64,000 bases of DNA from Adiantum capillus-veneris (taxonomy: Eukaryota > Streptophyta > Polypodiopsida > Polypodiales > Pteridaceae). Made by a program: the position numbers and the translations under genes. Location: positions 21,874,991-21,938,990 of the forward strand of contig CM043942.1 of NCBI GenBank assembly GCA_014529385.2, written 5' to 3'. Under the pieces are notes generated by a model. It saw only the letters and a list, made by a program, of their open reading frames with translations. It had not been told where the DNA came from and searched no databases. Shown piece by piece: positions 34,167 to 46,069 of this stretch (positions within the stretch are counted from its first letter, which is position 1; every line of letters starts with the position of its first letter).

Positions 34167-35920
34167 TTGAGGCAACAAAAACTTGATTTTGATGCAAAAA
34201 TCATTAATCAGGTGCTAGATACATTTGATGTTGACCGTGTTTTTGCTACAGTCAATGGAGTCCAATTGCAAGTCACAACTGGTGAAATCTCTTATGCTTT
34301 TCGACTACTTCATGAAAAGAAACCCTCTCCAGCTACATCAAAGCAGGACAGTACGGGACTGAAGGAAGATGAGCATGCCAGAAAGAAGAGGAAATTTGGT
34401 GGCCAAGGGGTTCCAGTAGCAGCATTGGAATGCCCTTCAGTAAATTGGTTTATTGTTGAAGCCATCATTCTGAAGAACAATCCCACCTACGTCTTTGAAA
34501 AGCTCTTTGCCATGCTACCGGCAAAGATACTGCACCCTCATGCTCCTATCAATCTCAATCAATTTTTAGCTACTAGTGTGTTGCAGCAAACTACCAAGCT
34601 GAAATCACAAAATTTGTTCAAAGCTTGGTATGTTTGGCAATTTCTCTACTGGGCTCAAGGTCCCAGATCCTCATTGGAAAGTCAAACAAGCCTGGGCAAC
34701 ATCACGTGGTGCACCACCTAAAAAGATTTTACAATATCTTTTGATGAGGAAGAACCAGACCAAAATACACATCCAGGCTAGCAATTGGTTGTTGCGGGTC
34801 AGAAAAGAACTGGTGAAGCTACTGAGACAAGTATCCCTAAAAAACATAGGATCATTTTGGCTCAAAGCTCTGAGATACTAAAGGATTGGCAAACCAACAT
34901 CTTCCACTGTGCCTCCAGAAACAGCAATCAGTGCCAATAGAGAAGACTGACAAAGGAAAGAATAAAGTATATACCATTACTCAGAGTCAACAAAGCAGTG
35001 AGTCAGCTTTACCAATAGTAAAGTGTGACCGGCTCCACCAATGTCTGCAACAAAAAAATCTTATGAAGGGTAAGATGGTATTGTGGAAACCAGATAGAGC
35101 AACCCTTCCATACCCGGCTCCTATGCTGGTTTATGAGCCATACAATTCTGATATAGCCACTATTACGGATGGATGCTCTGCTGCTATTCAAACATCCTGG
35201 AATACTATTGTACACCCCCTCAGAAAAATGGTGGAAGCATCAATGTCCAACACTGAATTAGAAAACCTCAAAGCAGAACTGGCCACAGCTAAAGCTGAGA
35301 CTCAGCAAGCTCATAGGGAACTTGATGACCAAGCTCTTTGCCATCGGATTGGAGAAGCCCAGACAACTCAGACCATCAGTGCTCTGGAGACTAAGCATCT
35401 TAGGTTGGAATCTGAAAAACAATTGATTTTTGAAGCAAAGTAAAAAGCCCAGATTGATGCTTACAGATTTTGGAACCTGCTAAGCATGACGCGATCCAAT
35501 TACAAAGAGCTACTCCAAATGCACATTTTGTTAAAGCAGTATGTACTGGAGATGTATATTTACCAAAATATTGCTGATATAATCAATCATCAGGGTCGTG
35601 TTACATTGAATCTTAAAGGTCTTCAAGCACCGATTGACTCCGGTCAGAGCGATTTGTAGGATGAAGTAAATGATTACAACACAGCACTGGTGAATCAAGC
35701 CATAATTGATTCTAGCAATACTCAAAATAATCTTGAAGAAGATTTTAATGAAGAGAAGGACAAGGAAGATACAAGGGACAATCCAGATAAACCTGATGAC
35801 CATGATGATGATACTCCCCCTTTCTCACCATCAGGATCGGGAGCTAGAGGGTCAGCTTCGGCTGGGGACAGTGGCATTGATAAAGGCAATATTGGTGCTG
35901 CTGAAGACCAGAATTAGACT
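34167..35920 (+). pseudogene. Additional ORF region downstream of G2 integrase, unknown function
   Basis: Open stretches at 34167-34721, 34886-35443 and 35690-35917, in changing frames, have protein-like composition. The first contains DAKIINQVLDTFDVDRVFAT and EISYAFRLLHEKKPSP, then KNNPTYVFEKLFAMLPAKIL. The second ends in a heptad-rich coiled-coil-like part (ELENLKAELATAKAETQQAH). The third is very acidic (EEDFNEEKDKEDTRDNPDKP). Plant gypsy lineages such as Athila and Tat are known to carry additional ORFs near pol; I infer this is one, but I do not recognise the protein family. It replaces most of the integrase core, so this copy may derive from a non-autonomous variant. Confidence 0.6.
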
Positions 35921-36403
35921 GATGTCCAACAGCGCTAATGGAACCCAGCAAAACATTACACCTGGGGACCAATAGGAACTACATCATCAATCAAAACTAA
36001 CCAGTAGAGATAGAGGTAAAGCTGTGGTCTACCCTTCTAATTCTGAAACCACAGATCAGCATTCTCTACAGCTGATTACACTCAATAAAAGATTAAGGCA
36101 TCAAGCAACGACCATCACAAGAAGGTTTTTGGAAGACGAAACTCTTTTCTCTGATTTAGAACGCCAAATGCTCTATGTTGGGGCTCGATAGATGATACAG
36201 AATAGAAAATCAGTCAATTTCCATGACCAAGTATTCAACTGCTAGACAGAGTCCCTGAGTGGGCACTAACAACAGATGATAAGGCTGTTAATCCATTTTT
36301 GCAAAGGAATTCAACAGTTTATTTGAAATATTTGGGTCTGGAAGCTGGGATTTCTCTTCTAGCTTAAGATTTTACATTTTTGGTACTTTTGTTTTTTTGT
36401 TTT

Positions 36404-36631
36404 TGTTGGAATTAGGGTTGCATGAAAACACACACAGCTTGGAGAAGACTAAGGAAGCTCAAGACACACAACAGAGAGTGTTTACTTAGTGTGCAATGGA
36501 AAGATAGATAGCTCTAGAATGAATGGGCATATATACAATGCATGGGGAAAAAAACCTCCTAGCAAGGGAAAAAAAGCCCCATCCGTCCTAAGTGTGTTCA
36601 CACACATCACTACTACATGTATATGGTAACA
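36404..36631 (-). repeat. 3' LTR of minus-strand copia
   Basis: 228 bp, TGTTACCATATAC...CCTAATTCCAACA when read on the minus strand. It is the same family as the 5' LTR at 43625-43850 and the lone LTR at 62029-62256. Confidence 0.93.
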
Positions 36632-36641
36632 AATCCCCCTT
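36632..36641 (-). promoter_or_regulatory. Polypurine tract of minus-strand copia
   Basis: AAGGGGGATT on the minus strand, ending exactly at the 3' LTR start. Confidence 0.75.
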
Positions 36642-36664
36642 GGAGTGATCCGATAAACGAGAGT

Positions 36665-38935
36665 TGATGATAGCCATTTTTTGGCTATCCAAAATTGCCA
36701 TAGTGAACTACCTCACCCTATCAAAATCACTCAAATACTATGGTTATTCTCACCCTTTCACTGTACATAAGCGTGTGTGAGTTGGAGGATTTTTCCTATA
36801 TCTCCTTAAAACTCTCACCTAGCTAATAATTGGGCTAGTTGAACCAATATATATATATATATATATATATATTATGATGCTTTTGTGTATAAGTATTTCA
36901 TTGTATATAGAACCTAAATATAGAGATTTTTTATTATAATTATTTTGTGTATATATTTAAATATGTATGTTTACGTGTGTGTTACTTACCTAAGTATGCT
37001 ATGTACATTTACTCACCATTACCATGATCTTTCTTACCATGTGTTCTAATAAAAAATCATTTCATACAAGTTTCTCTTATTTTTGGTTCGAAACCACTCT
37101 AAGAAAAACCCTCAAAAATACCTTTCACCATCAGTCATTGCCTTTCACTATATTCCTATTTCCTACAAGTATTATTTCTCACCTCTTGTAAATAAATATA
37201 CATCAATAAAAACAAATGAGGACCCTCCTCATTTAATTCCCTATATTTTCATATATATATATATATATATAACCCACACTATTCTAAATTCCATGAATAT
37301 TTATATATACTACCCTATTTTTTCTATCATATCCATATATTATATTTATGCATAATCCATAACCATGCATATTTTCAAACCCCTAAGAATCTATTAAGTC
37401 ATGCTCTCATGCAAGGAGGGGCTCACCTTTGGAGCCATATGCAAATTCAACAAAAGGGGAGCCACTGAAGACTTTTTTGTGAAGAAAAATAGGTATTTTG
37501 GTGGAATTTTTTATATCCATCTCCACTCTGAATTTGAAGTGATGAATGAAAGACAACCTGGAACAAAATCTGAATAATCACCTCAAAAATTTTGATAATT
37601 TTTGAAGCTACCACAGGTGAGATAGGATTTTTTGTGTGGACCCCAATCTGCCCACTTTTCTCACAGAGTAACCCATAGTCTTCTCTCACCTCCTTTCCTA
37701 CTTCCACACACACACACACACACACACACTCATTCCTCTCCATCCCTCACACAAACTTGTAACTTTCATGGCTTCTTTCATCTTCTTCACCATTAGCCTC
37801 CCCTCTCACACCCATAGCTCTCTTTTGAAGCTCTACCTACATCCACCATCTCCATATCTCTCTCTATTATTCCCATATTACAATTTTATTCTACCCTTTC
37901 AAGAATGCATAAAAATATATAAACCTAACCATACTTAATCTCTACAAAATGGAGATTTTCTATCAACAAAACCCTCATTGCCTTTGTGGTGATTAACTAT
38001 AGCGACGACATGAAAAGAAGAAGAAGAAGAACGGCGGTCCCTTTCGACAATCTACGCGCGGGTAAGTCCAAGATTCAAGGATTCACCATCTCAAGGATAG
38101 ACCCATCTTATTCACCCCTCTTTTCTCATCCTTCAAGTCATTTTATCCGTTGTAAATATATTACTAACTTTTTCTAGTAATTGCTAACACTAACTACTAA
38201 CCTATTAAAACAATTACCCATTAACCCAACTCTTAAAAGCACCTTCCCTCAAGACATATACCTATAATAAAATTCTCTTTCTCTCTCCCTTAAAACTTTA
38301 CTTTCATCTTATCTACCATCAATAATGCGTTCTCTTGAGCCCATATCCATGACTCAAGCAAACAAAGAAAGCCCACAATCTCCTGATATTCAGAAAAAAT
38401 CATAATCCTAATTTGTTAGCTTGTAAATTAGGATTTCCAATAATCTTAATGAGGGATCTCCAACCTATAAATAAGCCCCTCTCCTTCTTGTAAAACCATC
38501 TCCAACATCTCACAAGCACCCCAATACTCTATATGAGAGGAGATATTTAAGTGTAGTCATCATCTTGTGAGCTTCACACTTGTGTGAGAGAAGCTTTGAT
38601 ACTACACATTACAAAGTGAGAGAGTGTGAGTGCTCTATCTAAAACCACTATTGTATATGCTCTTCCATTTTCAAAAAATTGAGGTTTTGGTGCTTCAAAG
38701 GTGTGTCTTGGTTCTAAAATCATCGTCCTTCCACTTGTGCCACGTATTTGATGAATACAAGGTGACTCGTATCTTTTAAGTTATGTCATTTGAGTTTGTC
38801 TCAGAAAGCGGTTAGTGTGTTTTCACTTGCCAAATTTCTTGTTCATTGTAAGAGGGTTTTGTGGTGAGAGGTTTCCCACACCCTAAGACAATGAGTGTGT
38901 GTTTTCTAGCAATGTTTACCATTCACCAATTGTTG
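36665..38935 (+). other. Non-coding block in the copia 3' region, LTR-like
   Basis: No coding sequence is seen in about 2.2 kb between the copia pol and its 3' LTR. The block is AT-rich on the left (TA repeat at 36846-36872, 37251-37270; CA repeat at 37705-37729). On the plus strand near 38466 there is a strong TATA box in CCTATAAATAAGCCCC followed by a C/T-rich leader, as in a plant LTR. I infer a nested lone LTR or truncated element, but found no target duplication or second LTR. Confidence 0.4.
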
Positions 38936-39167
38936 GTTTAGTTTATGCAAGCTCCGTAATGGTGTGATAATATACATCCTTACATTGCAAGTTGTCAATT
39001 AGGTATTTGCACAAACCCCATTCCATTTCTCCCTCTCTTCCCTTTGCTTTGGCTCTCTCTTGCTCCATTTGGTGTGTGTCTTTATGTGAGACTACTTGTG
39101 TGCATTTTGTCGCACCTCCTCTTGGTTGTGACAAAATCTCTCTTGCATCCTACTTCGCATCCCATAA

Positions 39168-42100
39168 CTAGGTGGTGTCCCTATCTTGTTTAGGTTTGGC
39201 TATGGGTTTGTTGTTGTGTTGTGCTTGTGGTTGCCCCAGCCCCAATTGAGCAGCACGGAAGCCTTGAAGGGTGTTTAGAGGTCGCCTCTCTTGTTGTCCA
39301 CCCCGGACCGCCTCACTGACATATGAGTAAAGGGAAGTGCCATGCCCTGAGTACATGATCAATCCACAAAGGGGAGTAAGCCCAAAGCTTTGTGGAAGCT
39401 TCAAACTTTTCATGAGACAATGCCTTGTGAAAATATATGCAAGGTTGTCCTGTGTTGACACATAAGCCAAGCTGATCTCTCTTACTAAGAGCCTCTCCCT
39501 GACATAGTGGTAATGCACCTCAATGTGCTTTGTGTGAGCATGAAAAACTGGGTTCCTGCCAATACGCTTTGACTGTCACTGTAGATAGTGTTGGCAGTGT
39601 CCTGTCCAACACCTAAATTAGCCATAAGGCGTCTGAGCCATACACACTCAACCGTAGCTACTATGAAGACTGCCATGTACTCAGCCTCACAACTAGAAGT
39701 GGCCACATTAGGTTGCGTCTTGCTCAACCATAATATACATGAACTACCACGCATGAAACAAAAACCACTTGTGGACACTTGCGTGTTAAAACAACCGGCC
39801 CAATCTGAGTCCAAAAAAGCATCTAAGTTTGGCGACAATGATCGTTAACAAGCCAAGATATAAAATGCCAGTCAAGTAGCGGAAAATCCTCTTGACAGCC
39901 TGCCAACAATGCTTAGACCTTGGGCTATGTATAAATCTGCTGACCTGTGAGACTGCAAACTGAATATCCAGCCTCATGTTGCATACATAAATGAGGCATC
40001 CAATAGCAGTTTGATAAAGAGTGCCATCTACAAGATCACCAACATCATGAAGACTCAATTTCAAACATGTTTCCATGGGAGTGGCAATAGGTTTGCAATC
40101 CTCAAGTCCAAACTTACATAGCAATGTCTCTATGTAACTTTTTGACACAAGGCAATCACCATCACACTGCTTAAATTTTATACCCAAGTAATGATGCACA
40201 ACCCCAAATCTTTCATCTTGAAAGGAACATTCAAATCAGCCGCAATATGTCTCTCATTTGGTCCAGCAATCAGCAAATCATCTACATAAAGAACCACAAT
40301 GAAAAGTACATCACCTCACGCTTTACATACAAACTGCTTTCTGTTGGATTGTTACAAAAGCCTCGTTTGACCAAATGAGTGTCAGCCCATACAAAGCTTT
40401 GTTACATAGCACACCTTATTCTCTTGTCCTTTCTTGACAAAACCGCGAGGCTGCGTTACATAAACTTCCTCAAATATGTCACCATTCAAGAAAGCAATAA
40501 CAACGTCTGATTGATGTACATCCCAACCAAAATGAGATGCCAATGCACATAGAAAATGCACAGTAGTCATACGACAAGTGGGAAAAAAAGTATCTTCATA
40601 ATCTATGCCTTTTTGTTGTGCATAACCCTTTGCAACAAGTCAAACCTTATAGTGATCAATCTCACCATCCGGCTTGCGTTTCAACTTGTAAACCCACTTC
40701 GTATCAATGGCCTTTTTTCCAGGAGGCAAATCACATAAAGTCCATGTGTCATTTTCTATAAGTGCATCATATTCTGATTGCATGGCAGCCATCCAATTTT
40801 TTGAATTTTGTGCTTCATCAAAAGACAAAGGTACCTCACTATCATGTAAGTTAGACACGACCAAAGCATAACACTTTCATGTATAAGATGCATGGTCAGA
40901 ACCTAAACGAGTATGACTAGACAAAGGTGCATCCAATTTACTGTCACGCAATGTGTGCACCAACCATTTTGGCATACCTCTAGCCTGCTCATTTTAGCCC
41001 TTTCCTCATCAAGTACATCATGTACATCTGCATCGGTAATAGGCCAATCTGTAACATTTTCAAAAACCCCCATAGGTTGTATATTTGCCTCGTTGGAATT
41101 TACATTCAAGCTTCCACCATTAAAAAGAGGCAACAAAGTGTCATAAATGTCCTGTGAGCTTACATTATTGTCTCTAGTACATGACAACAAGGGCTGAACA
41201 GAATCTTCCACAAACACAACATCCTGTGAAACCAGTATACACTTTGTCTGTGGATGATACAACCTGTAACGTTTGCTTTCAACACTATAACCAACAAAAA
41301 TACATTCGATAGCCTTATCATCCAATTTTTTGCTATGTGTTTGTGGTACCAAAGCATATGCCAAATAGCCAAAAACACGCATGTGCTCAATAGAAGTCTT
41401 TCTATCATGCCATGCTTTATATGAAGTAATAGACTCCAAATCTTCTGTTTAGTACATAAGTGGCACACATGATGGCCTCGAGCCAAAAAGAATACGGTAA
41501 AGCTTGACTTTTGACCATACATCGTGCCATTTCTATAAGTGGCATGTTTTTCCTCTCAGCAACACCATTTGTTGAGGCATATAAGGTAGTATATTTTGAG
41601 ATATTTTTAGCCATAGCCAAGAATTGTTTGAAGCACATAAATACTTTGGACTTTGCTTTAAGCCAAAATACCCATGCATGCCTGGAGTAATCATCAATGA
41701 AAATCACAAAGTAAAGGTAATTGCCCAAAGAAGGAGTTTGTATGGGCCCACAAACATCACTATGCACAAGCTGCAACCTCCATGTGTCCCTAACTGGCCC
41801 ATCCTTTGGAAACTTAGAACTCTACATCTTACCCAAAATACAGCCTTCACAAACGTATTTGACTGGTGCTTCAAGAGGCAGCAAAGAAGCAACCATATCA
41901 GATTTTTACAAACGCAGCAAACTGGCAAAATTTAGATAACCAAAACATGGATGCCAAAGTTTTGTATCTGAAATAGCCTTTGAGTCCAAAACTGCATTTG
42001 CAAAATTCTTCCCACACTTGTCATACAAAGTGAGTTTATAGAGCCCATGGAGCAAAATGCCAAATGCAACAATTTCATCACCAAAATTGAGATCATGTAC

Positions 42101-42560
42101 TGTACATTTGTCATCCACAAATTGACTACAAATCCAAGTCTAGCAAGTGCAGATATAGAAAAAAGATTCTTCTTGATCCCAGGTACATAAAGTGCATCGT
42201 GAAAGAACTACCATTTATAGTAGTAATCACACTCTTTCCAACTCCTTGAACCGGATGAGAGGCATTGTTGGCACAAGTAACTGAATTCCCATGAGGAACA
42301 AACTCGAGAGAGATTATCAAATCACGATGTGAGGTAATGTGCTTTGTAGCACCACTATCAAAATACCACACATATGAATCTGCAACATCATGGACAACAC
42401 AATTATAGGTACACTCTGCACTAACAGCCCATTCTTCATTAACATCAGCATCACAGTCTCTTTTCACAAAAGACTCAACAATAGATGCATTTGTAGTGGA
42501 CCAGTATTTGCAATGGAACCACCCTCTTTCTTCTTAGCCTCTTTGGCCTTCAACTTAGGA
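39168..42560 (-). pseudogene. pol: Minus-strand copia pol: PR-INT-RT-RNase H (broken)
   Basis: From high to low coordinates: protease WYFDSGATKHIT (about 42370-42335); GAG-pre-integrase remnant (DTKLWHPCFGYLNFAS, about 41970-41920); integrase core with LVHSDVCGP (about 41770) and NGVAERKN (about 41547-41570); RT with KAIDTKWVYKLKRKPDGEI (about 40720-40660) and the intact active site VLYVDDLLIAG (about 40300-40265); RNase H with DSDWAG, CEAEYMA and DSQS (about 39810-39580). The integrase lacks the roughly 35 residues that normally hold its second catalytic Asp. There are many stops and frameshifts. The order INT before RT is diagnostic of copia. Confidence 0.93.
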
Positions 42561-43261
42561 CACTGTGCTTGATCAAGTGATCATTAGCTTTACAATAATG
42601 GCAACGTGTCTTCTTTTTGCCCTAATCAACAAAATTTCTAGACGAATTGCTGACAACAAAAGAATTAGAAACAGGTGATTTTCCACTCGGAAGAACCATA
42701 AGAAGTGGTTGCATTGCCGTTACCACCCTTTCTTTGTGTAGCAATAAAAGCCTGCTCAACTGCACGCTATCTAGTCATGTTTTTTTTTGGAAAGTGACTC
42801 TTGCAATAGCAATGTGCATAATACATCAAACTTGACAACTTCAGGATTTCCTTTAGTCATGAGTCTCCAAGTACTAGCAAAAGTCTGGTAAGAGTCTAGC
42901 AAGGCATCAAGATTAATATGCACAAGGGAACTGTCTAAAATGGCTTCACCTACAGAAATAAGTTGCTCATTGATATCCTTGACACTAGCAATGCATGAGC
43001 TTGCACATCCTTTACATCCCAACAAGCTTGTTCTGCCATAGGCAAAACAACTCTAATAGCAGCAATCTTGCAACAAGACCTGCCACATCCTCAACATTAC
43101 CTACATCCTCAAAATTAGGACGTACATCCTTGCACAATATTCCAAATGCCCTTTGACACAAGAACATATTGCATCATGTAAGCCCACCTAGGATAATTGT
43201 CCCCATCCAATCTATCCTCATCAACAAACATCTTGAACACATCTGTGTTGTTGTCAGCCAT
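42560..43261 (-). pseudogene. gag: Minus-strand copia gag (broken)
   Basis: Start at 43261 (MADNNTDVFKMF), followed by LDGDNYPRWAYMMQYVLVSKG, the W-rich N-terminus typical of copia gag. A further block is read at 43025-42771. The zinc knuckle (about 42615-42570) reads CHYCKANDHLIKH and then loses its last Cys because of a 2-base shift before the CP that should follow. Confidence 0.85.
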
Positions 43262-43610
43262 TGTAAATGTTGCACCTGATGTAAAAACTGCCCGAAAAGA
43301 GGAGAAACAAAACGGAAACAACGCGTGCTATATAGCAAAAAATGTTCAAGATCTTAAGGGACCTGTTATGCAAAAAAACGGCACTGATAAAAAATTTGCA
43401 CAAAATGATGAAATAGCCTATGCGGTACTGCCTGTGGTGGAAACAGAGGCCGAAATGAGCCCAAACCATAAATTTGAGCAGACTAAGCTCTGTGAGCTTG
43501 CCCAAAACTTTTGTCGACCTGTGAACACTTGCCAAAGCTCACTAAAATTGAGGAAAGTGAGCAGGCGTGTGCTAGAGTTGCTGGCGATTAAGCTCGGGAG
43601 GACGCAACCT

Positions 43611-43622
43611 GCTCTGATACCA
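43611..43622 (-). promoter_or_regulatory. Primer-binding site of minus-strand copia (initiator tRNA-Met)
   Basis: TGGTATCAGAGC on the minus strand, two bases inside the 5' LTR end; a perfect 12-base match to the usual copia primer-binding site. Confidence 0.93.
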
Positions 43623-43624
43623 AT

Positions 43625-43850
43625 TATTGAAATTAGGGTTGCTAGAAAAAACACAGCTTGGAGAAGACGAAGGAAACTCAAGGCACACAACAAAGAGTGT
43701 ATTACTTAGTGTGTAATGGAAAGATACATAGTCCTAGAATGAATGGGCAAATATACAATGCACGGGGGTGAAAAACTCCTAGTGAGGAAAAAAAGCCATG
43801 ACGGTCCTAAGTGTGTTCACACACATCACTACCACATGTATATGGTAATA
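43625..43850 (-). repeat. 5' LTR of minus-strand copia
   Basis: 226 bp, aligned over its full length to 36404-36631. Its termini have decayed from TG...CA to TA...TA, consistent with C-to-T changes at both ends. The outer border is confirmed by the GTTTT duplication. Confidence 0.92.
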
Positions 43851-43855
43851 GTTTT

Positions 43856-46069
43856 TTACTACATTTCAATATTGTTACCCTCCCCATACTCATCACACAA
43901 GTAAACTCCCTTTATAATAATTAAGCTAAAGGTCAAGAGGGATTAAGCCTACTAGAAAGCACTAGAACATTGCACACAATGCTTCATACTATCGGATTAA
44001 GAACCTAATGTAAACATTGACAATTAGGAAGGCATTTCCCATGGTAATAAGAAAAGATCTCTAATGTCTATCTTGGTCAAACTAGCTTAATCAAACTTCT
44101 TGATTCATAAACCTAGACAAGGGACTATGACATAGAATTATATTGAATCTGATGTTTAATACTAAGCAAATGTTTTGGATATTGTGCTACCAATCACAAA
44201 AAAAGCAGACAAACAAGGATGCTAAAAAGGACAAGATGCAATGATAATGGACAAGAAACACATGTTCGTGTTGATAATCATGCTCCATTCGAAGAGTGAA
44301 CAAAACAAAGATTGCATGAAGTTTCAAAATCCCGACTACTGCAATGCGTTCCTGTATACACTAGAAAACACAAGGAATACCTCTAGGAGGCACATCAATG
44401 GAAAGAGGCACCAACCCTTATTGAACACAATCAAAACAACATAAAGAACCCTAACCTAAGTATTTGCACCTCCCTAGAGGGTCAAGGGAACAGGATACTG
44501 TATAGATGGGTGGGTAGCCCTAAGTCTAAACCCCTATCATCGTCATCGTCAAGAAAAATAAAGTCATTATCAATGAGACCATACGTGATATCCGTGTAAT
44601 CATGTAAATCTTCCTCATCATTAGATGCATATATGTTCACTAAGAATGTCACTAGGCATGTATAGTCATTTTGTTCCAAATGGTAAGCTTGTGCAATCGG
44701 AGAGATGTTCTCTACTAAGTAGGGATCAGTCATGGTCAAGAGACGTATCAGCCATTCTAATTCCTCAAAATTTTTCTCACACGCTAGTGTATCTACCAAA
44801 TTCCATTCACAAGCAAGCATCGGGTAGACTATGTGAAACACTTGTGAAAAGTAACAAGGGTACCTCTCACCCAAGGTAAGAGTGGATGACTCTAGTGTAC
44901 TAGCCATATCCATACACACAAATAGATTCTGGTTAGTGTGCAAATATTATAACAGTCATGTCAAAAGGTCGTGTCCTTGTGCATAATGTGTTATTATGAT
45001 TTTTGGATCATGTACTAGAATTCGTAGGCTTCAAGATTTTTGTTTGGTGGCGGCTCTTGCTCTTTTACTTTTTTATTTTTGTTTTCATGAGTATAGGGCT
45101 ATATATATACATTCCCTAAGATTGGGAGATTGAGAGGTCAGGGAGGAAGGTTAAGAGGGGAGAAAGTGAACGATGGATGTCAGCAAACACTCCCCCCTTC
45201 CTTGGGTAAATCATACCTTTTGGAACGATATCATCACCTTTTGAAACCAATTGTTCCAAGTTCTAATGGGTGAAGACTTTGACCAATAGTTTTTTACCAC
45301 CCTAGGTGTTTCATTTAATTTCAAGGGTGGTAAGGTACTCTCCCATGATTTTACTTGAAACGTTGTTTTAGGTGATGAATTTACAATGGGAGGTCTATTC
45401 TTTCCTTGTTTTTTTGTACATTTTTGGTGGTAGGTGGAAGTTGTGAAGAAGTTTGTATTTTTGTAGAAGAACTACATGAAGAGCAAGAAGCTTCATTTGT
45501 TTTTTCTATGTTTGAGCGGAGCAATACAAGTCATTCTTGCTTGTGTACCCAAACTAGCTCTGGATCCGTGTATCATATTATGTGATCTTTTCCTTCCCAC
45601 GTTCTTCAATTGGCTTTACATTGTTTTAGGATTTGACTCACATGGGCCTATAGGTGACAAGTAAGAATACAATTTACTTTTAGGCACCCAAATTTGATCA
45701 TTCCCTTCATAATAGCCTTGGGCTTCCAATAGTCGTTTAGGAATCCAACAGAACATTTTCTTACATTTCTTAGCGAGCGAGTGGGACGTCTCTTACAAGG
45801 CTTCTATTTTTTAGCGTCAAAATGGTTGCCAAAGAAGCTTTAGAGACCCATTTGTATGTTTTCTTTGTTATATTACGATGAGTCTTGTGTGTCTCATGCT
45901 TTGTTTCACCTACAGAAGTTGAAGCTCTAGAGGGTTGGGCTATAGGTACAGATGGTTCAACCCCTTGGACATGCAATGTTTTGGGTTGTATTTCCTCAGA
46001 AGGTGATATCTCAGGGACTATCGCTTGAGTGGAAGAGCTAAGAGTTGGTCTCTGTGTTGTTACACCCCC
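43856..46069. other. Region downstream of the minus-strand gypsy relic, no recognised gene
   Basis: A 153-codon open frame on the minus strand (44943-44482) has a leucine-rich body and an acidic C-terminus (FIFLDDDDDRGLDL). It has no recognisable motif and could be part of the neighbouring gypsy relic or chance. The rest is AT-rich without structure. Confidence 0.4.

Larger units (their letters stand above)
19499..36403 (+). mobile_element. Ty3/gypsy G2 copy 2, opened by nested insertions
   Basis: Plus-strand gypsy element with 5' LTR (about 19499-20001), primer-binding site at 20005, gag, protease, RT, RNase H and a shortened integrase. It is interrupted by a dispersed repeat at about 23415-24995 and by a CACTA transposon at 25154-32706, and is followed by a copia insertion at 36404-43850. 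Removing these restores a continuous gypsy domain order. No 3' LTR was found, either before 36404 or after 43851, so the right end is missing, diverged or displaced. An extra coding region of unknown function follows the integrase at 34167-35920. Confidence 0.88.
36404..43850 (-). mobile_element. Ty1/copia retrotransposon, minus strand, full length with LTRs
   Basis: LTRs at 36404-36631 (3') and 43625-43850 (5') are flanked by the 5-bp duplication GTTTT (36399-36403 and 43851-43855). Next to the 5' LTR is the primer-binding site TGGTATCAGAGC (43622-43611) and next to the 3' LTR a polypurine tract AAGGGGGATT (36641-36632). gag and pol lie between, in the copia order protease, integrase, RT, RNase H, all disrupted. 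The LTRs differ at roughly one base in eight or nine, so it is an old insertion. About 2.2 kb between pol and the 3' LTR looks like extra, inserted sequence. Confidence 0.94.

Noticed and set aside
43851-44480. Continuation of G2 copy 2 with its 3' LTR after the copia insertion
   Set aside because: No similarity to the G2 LTR (ACTTCTAGAAG, ATAAATAGGACCC blocks) was found here, so the 3' LTR cannot be placed.
45476-45664. Short plus-strand open frame with a hydrophobic N-terminus
   Set aside because: 62 codons, no motif and no supporting context; indistinguishable from chance.
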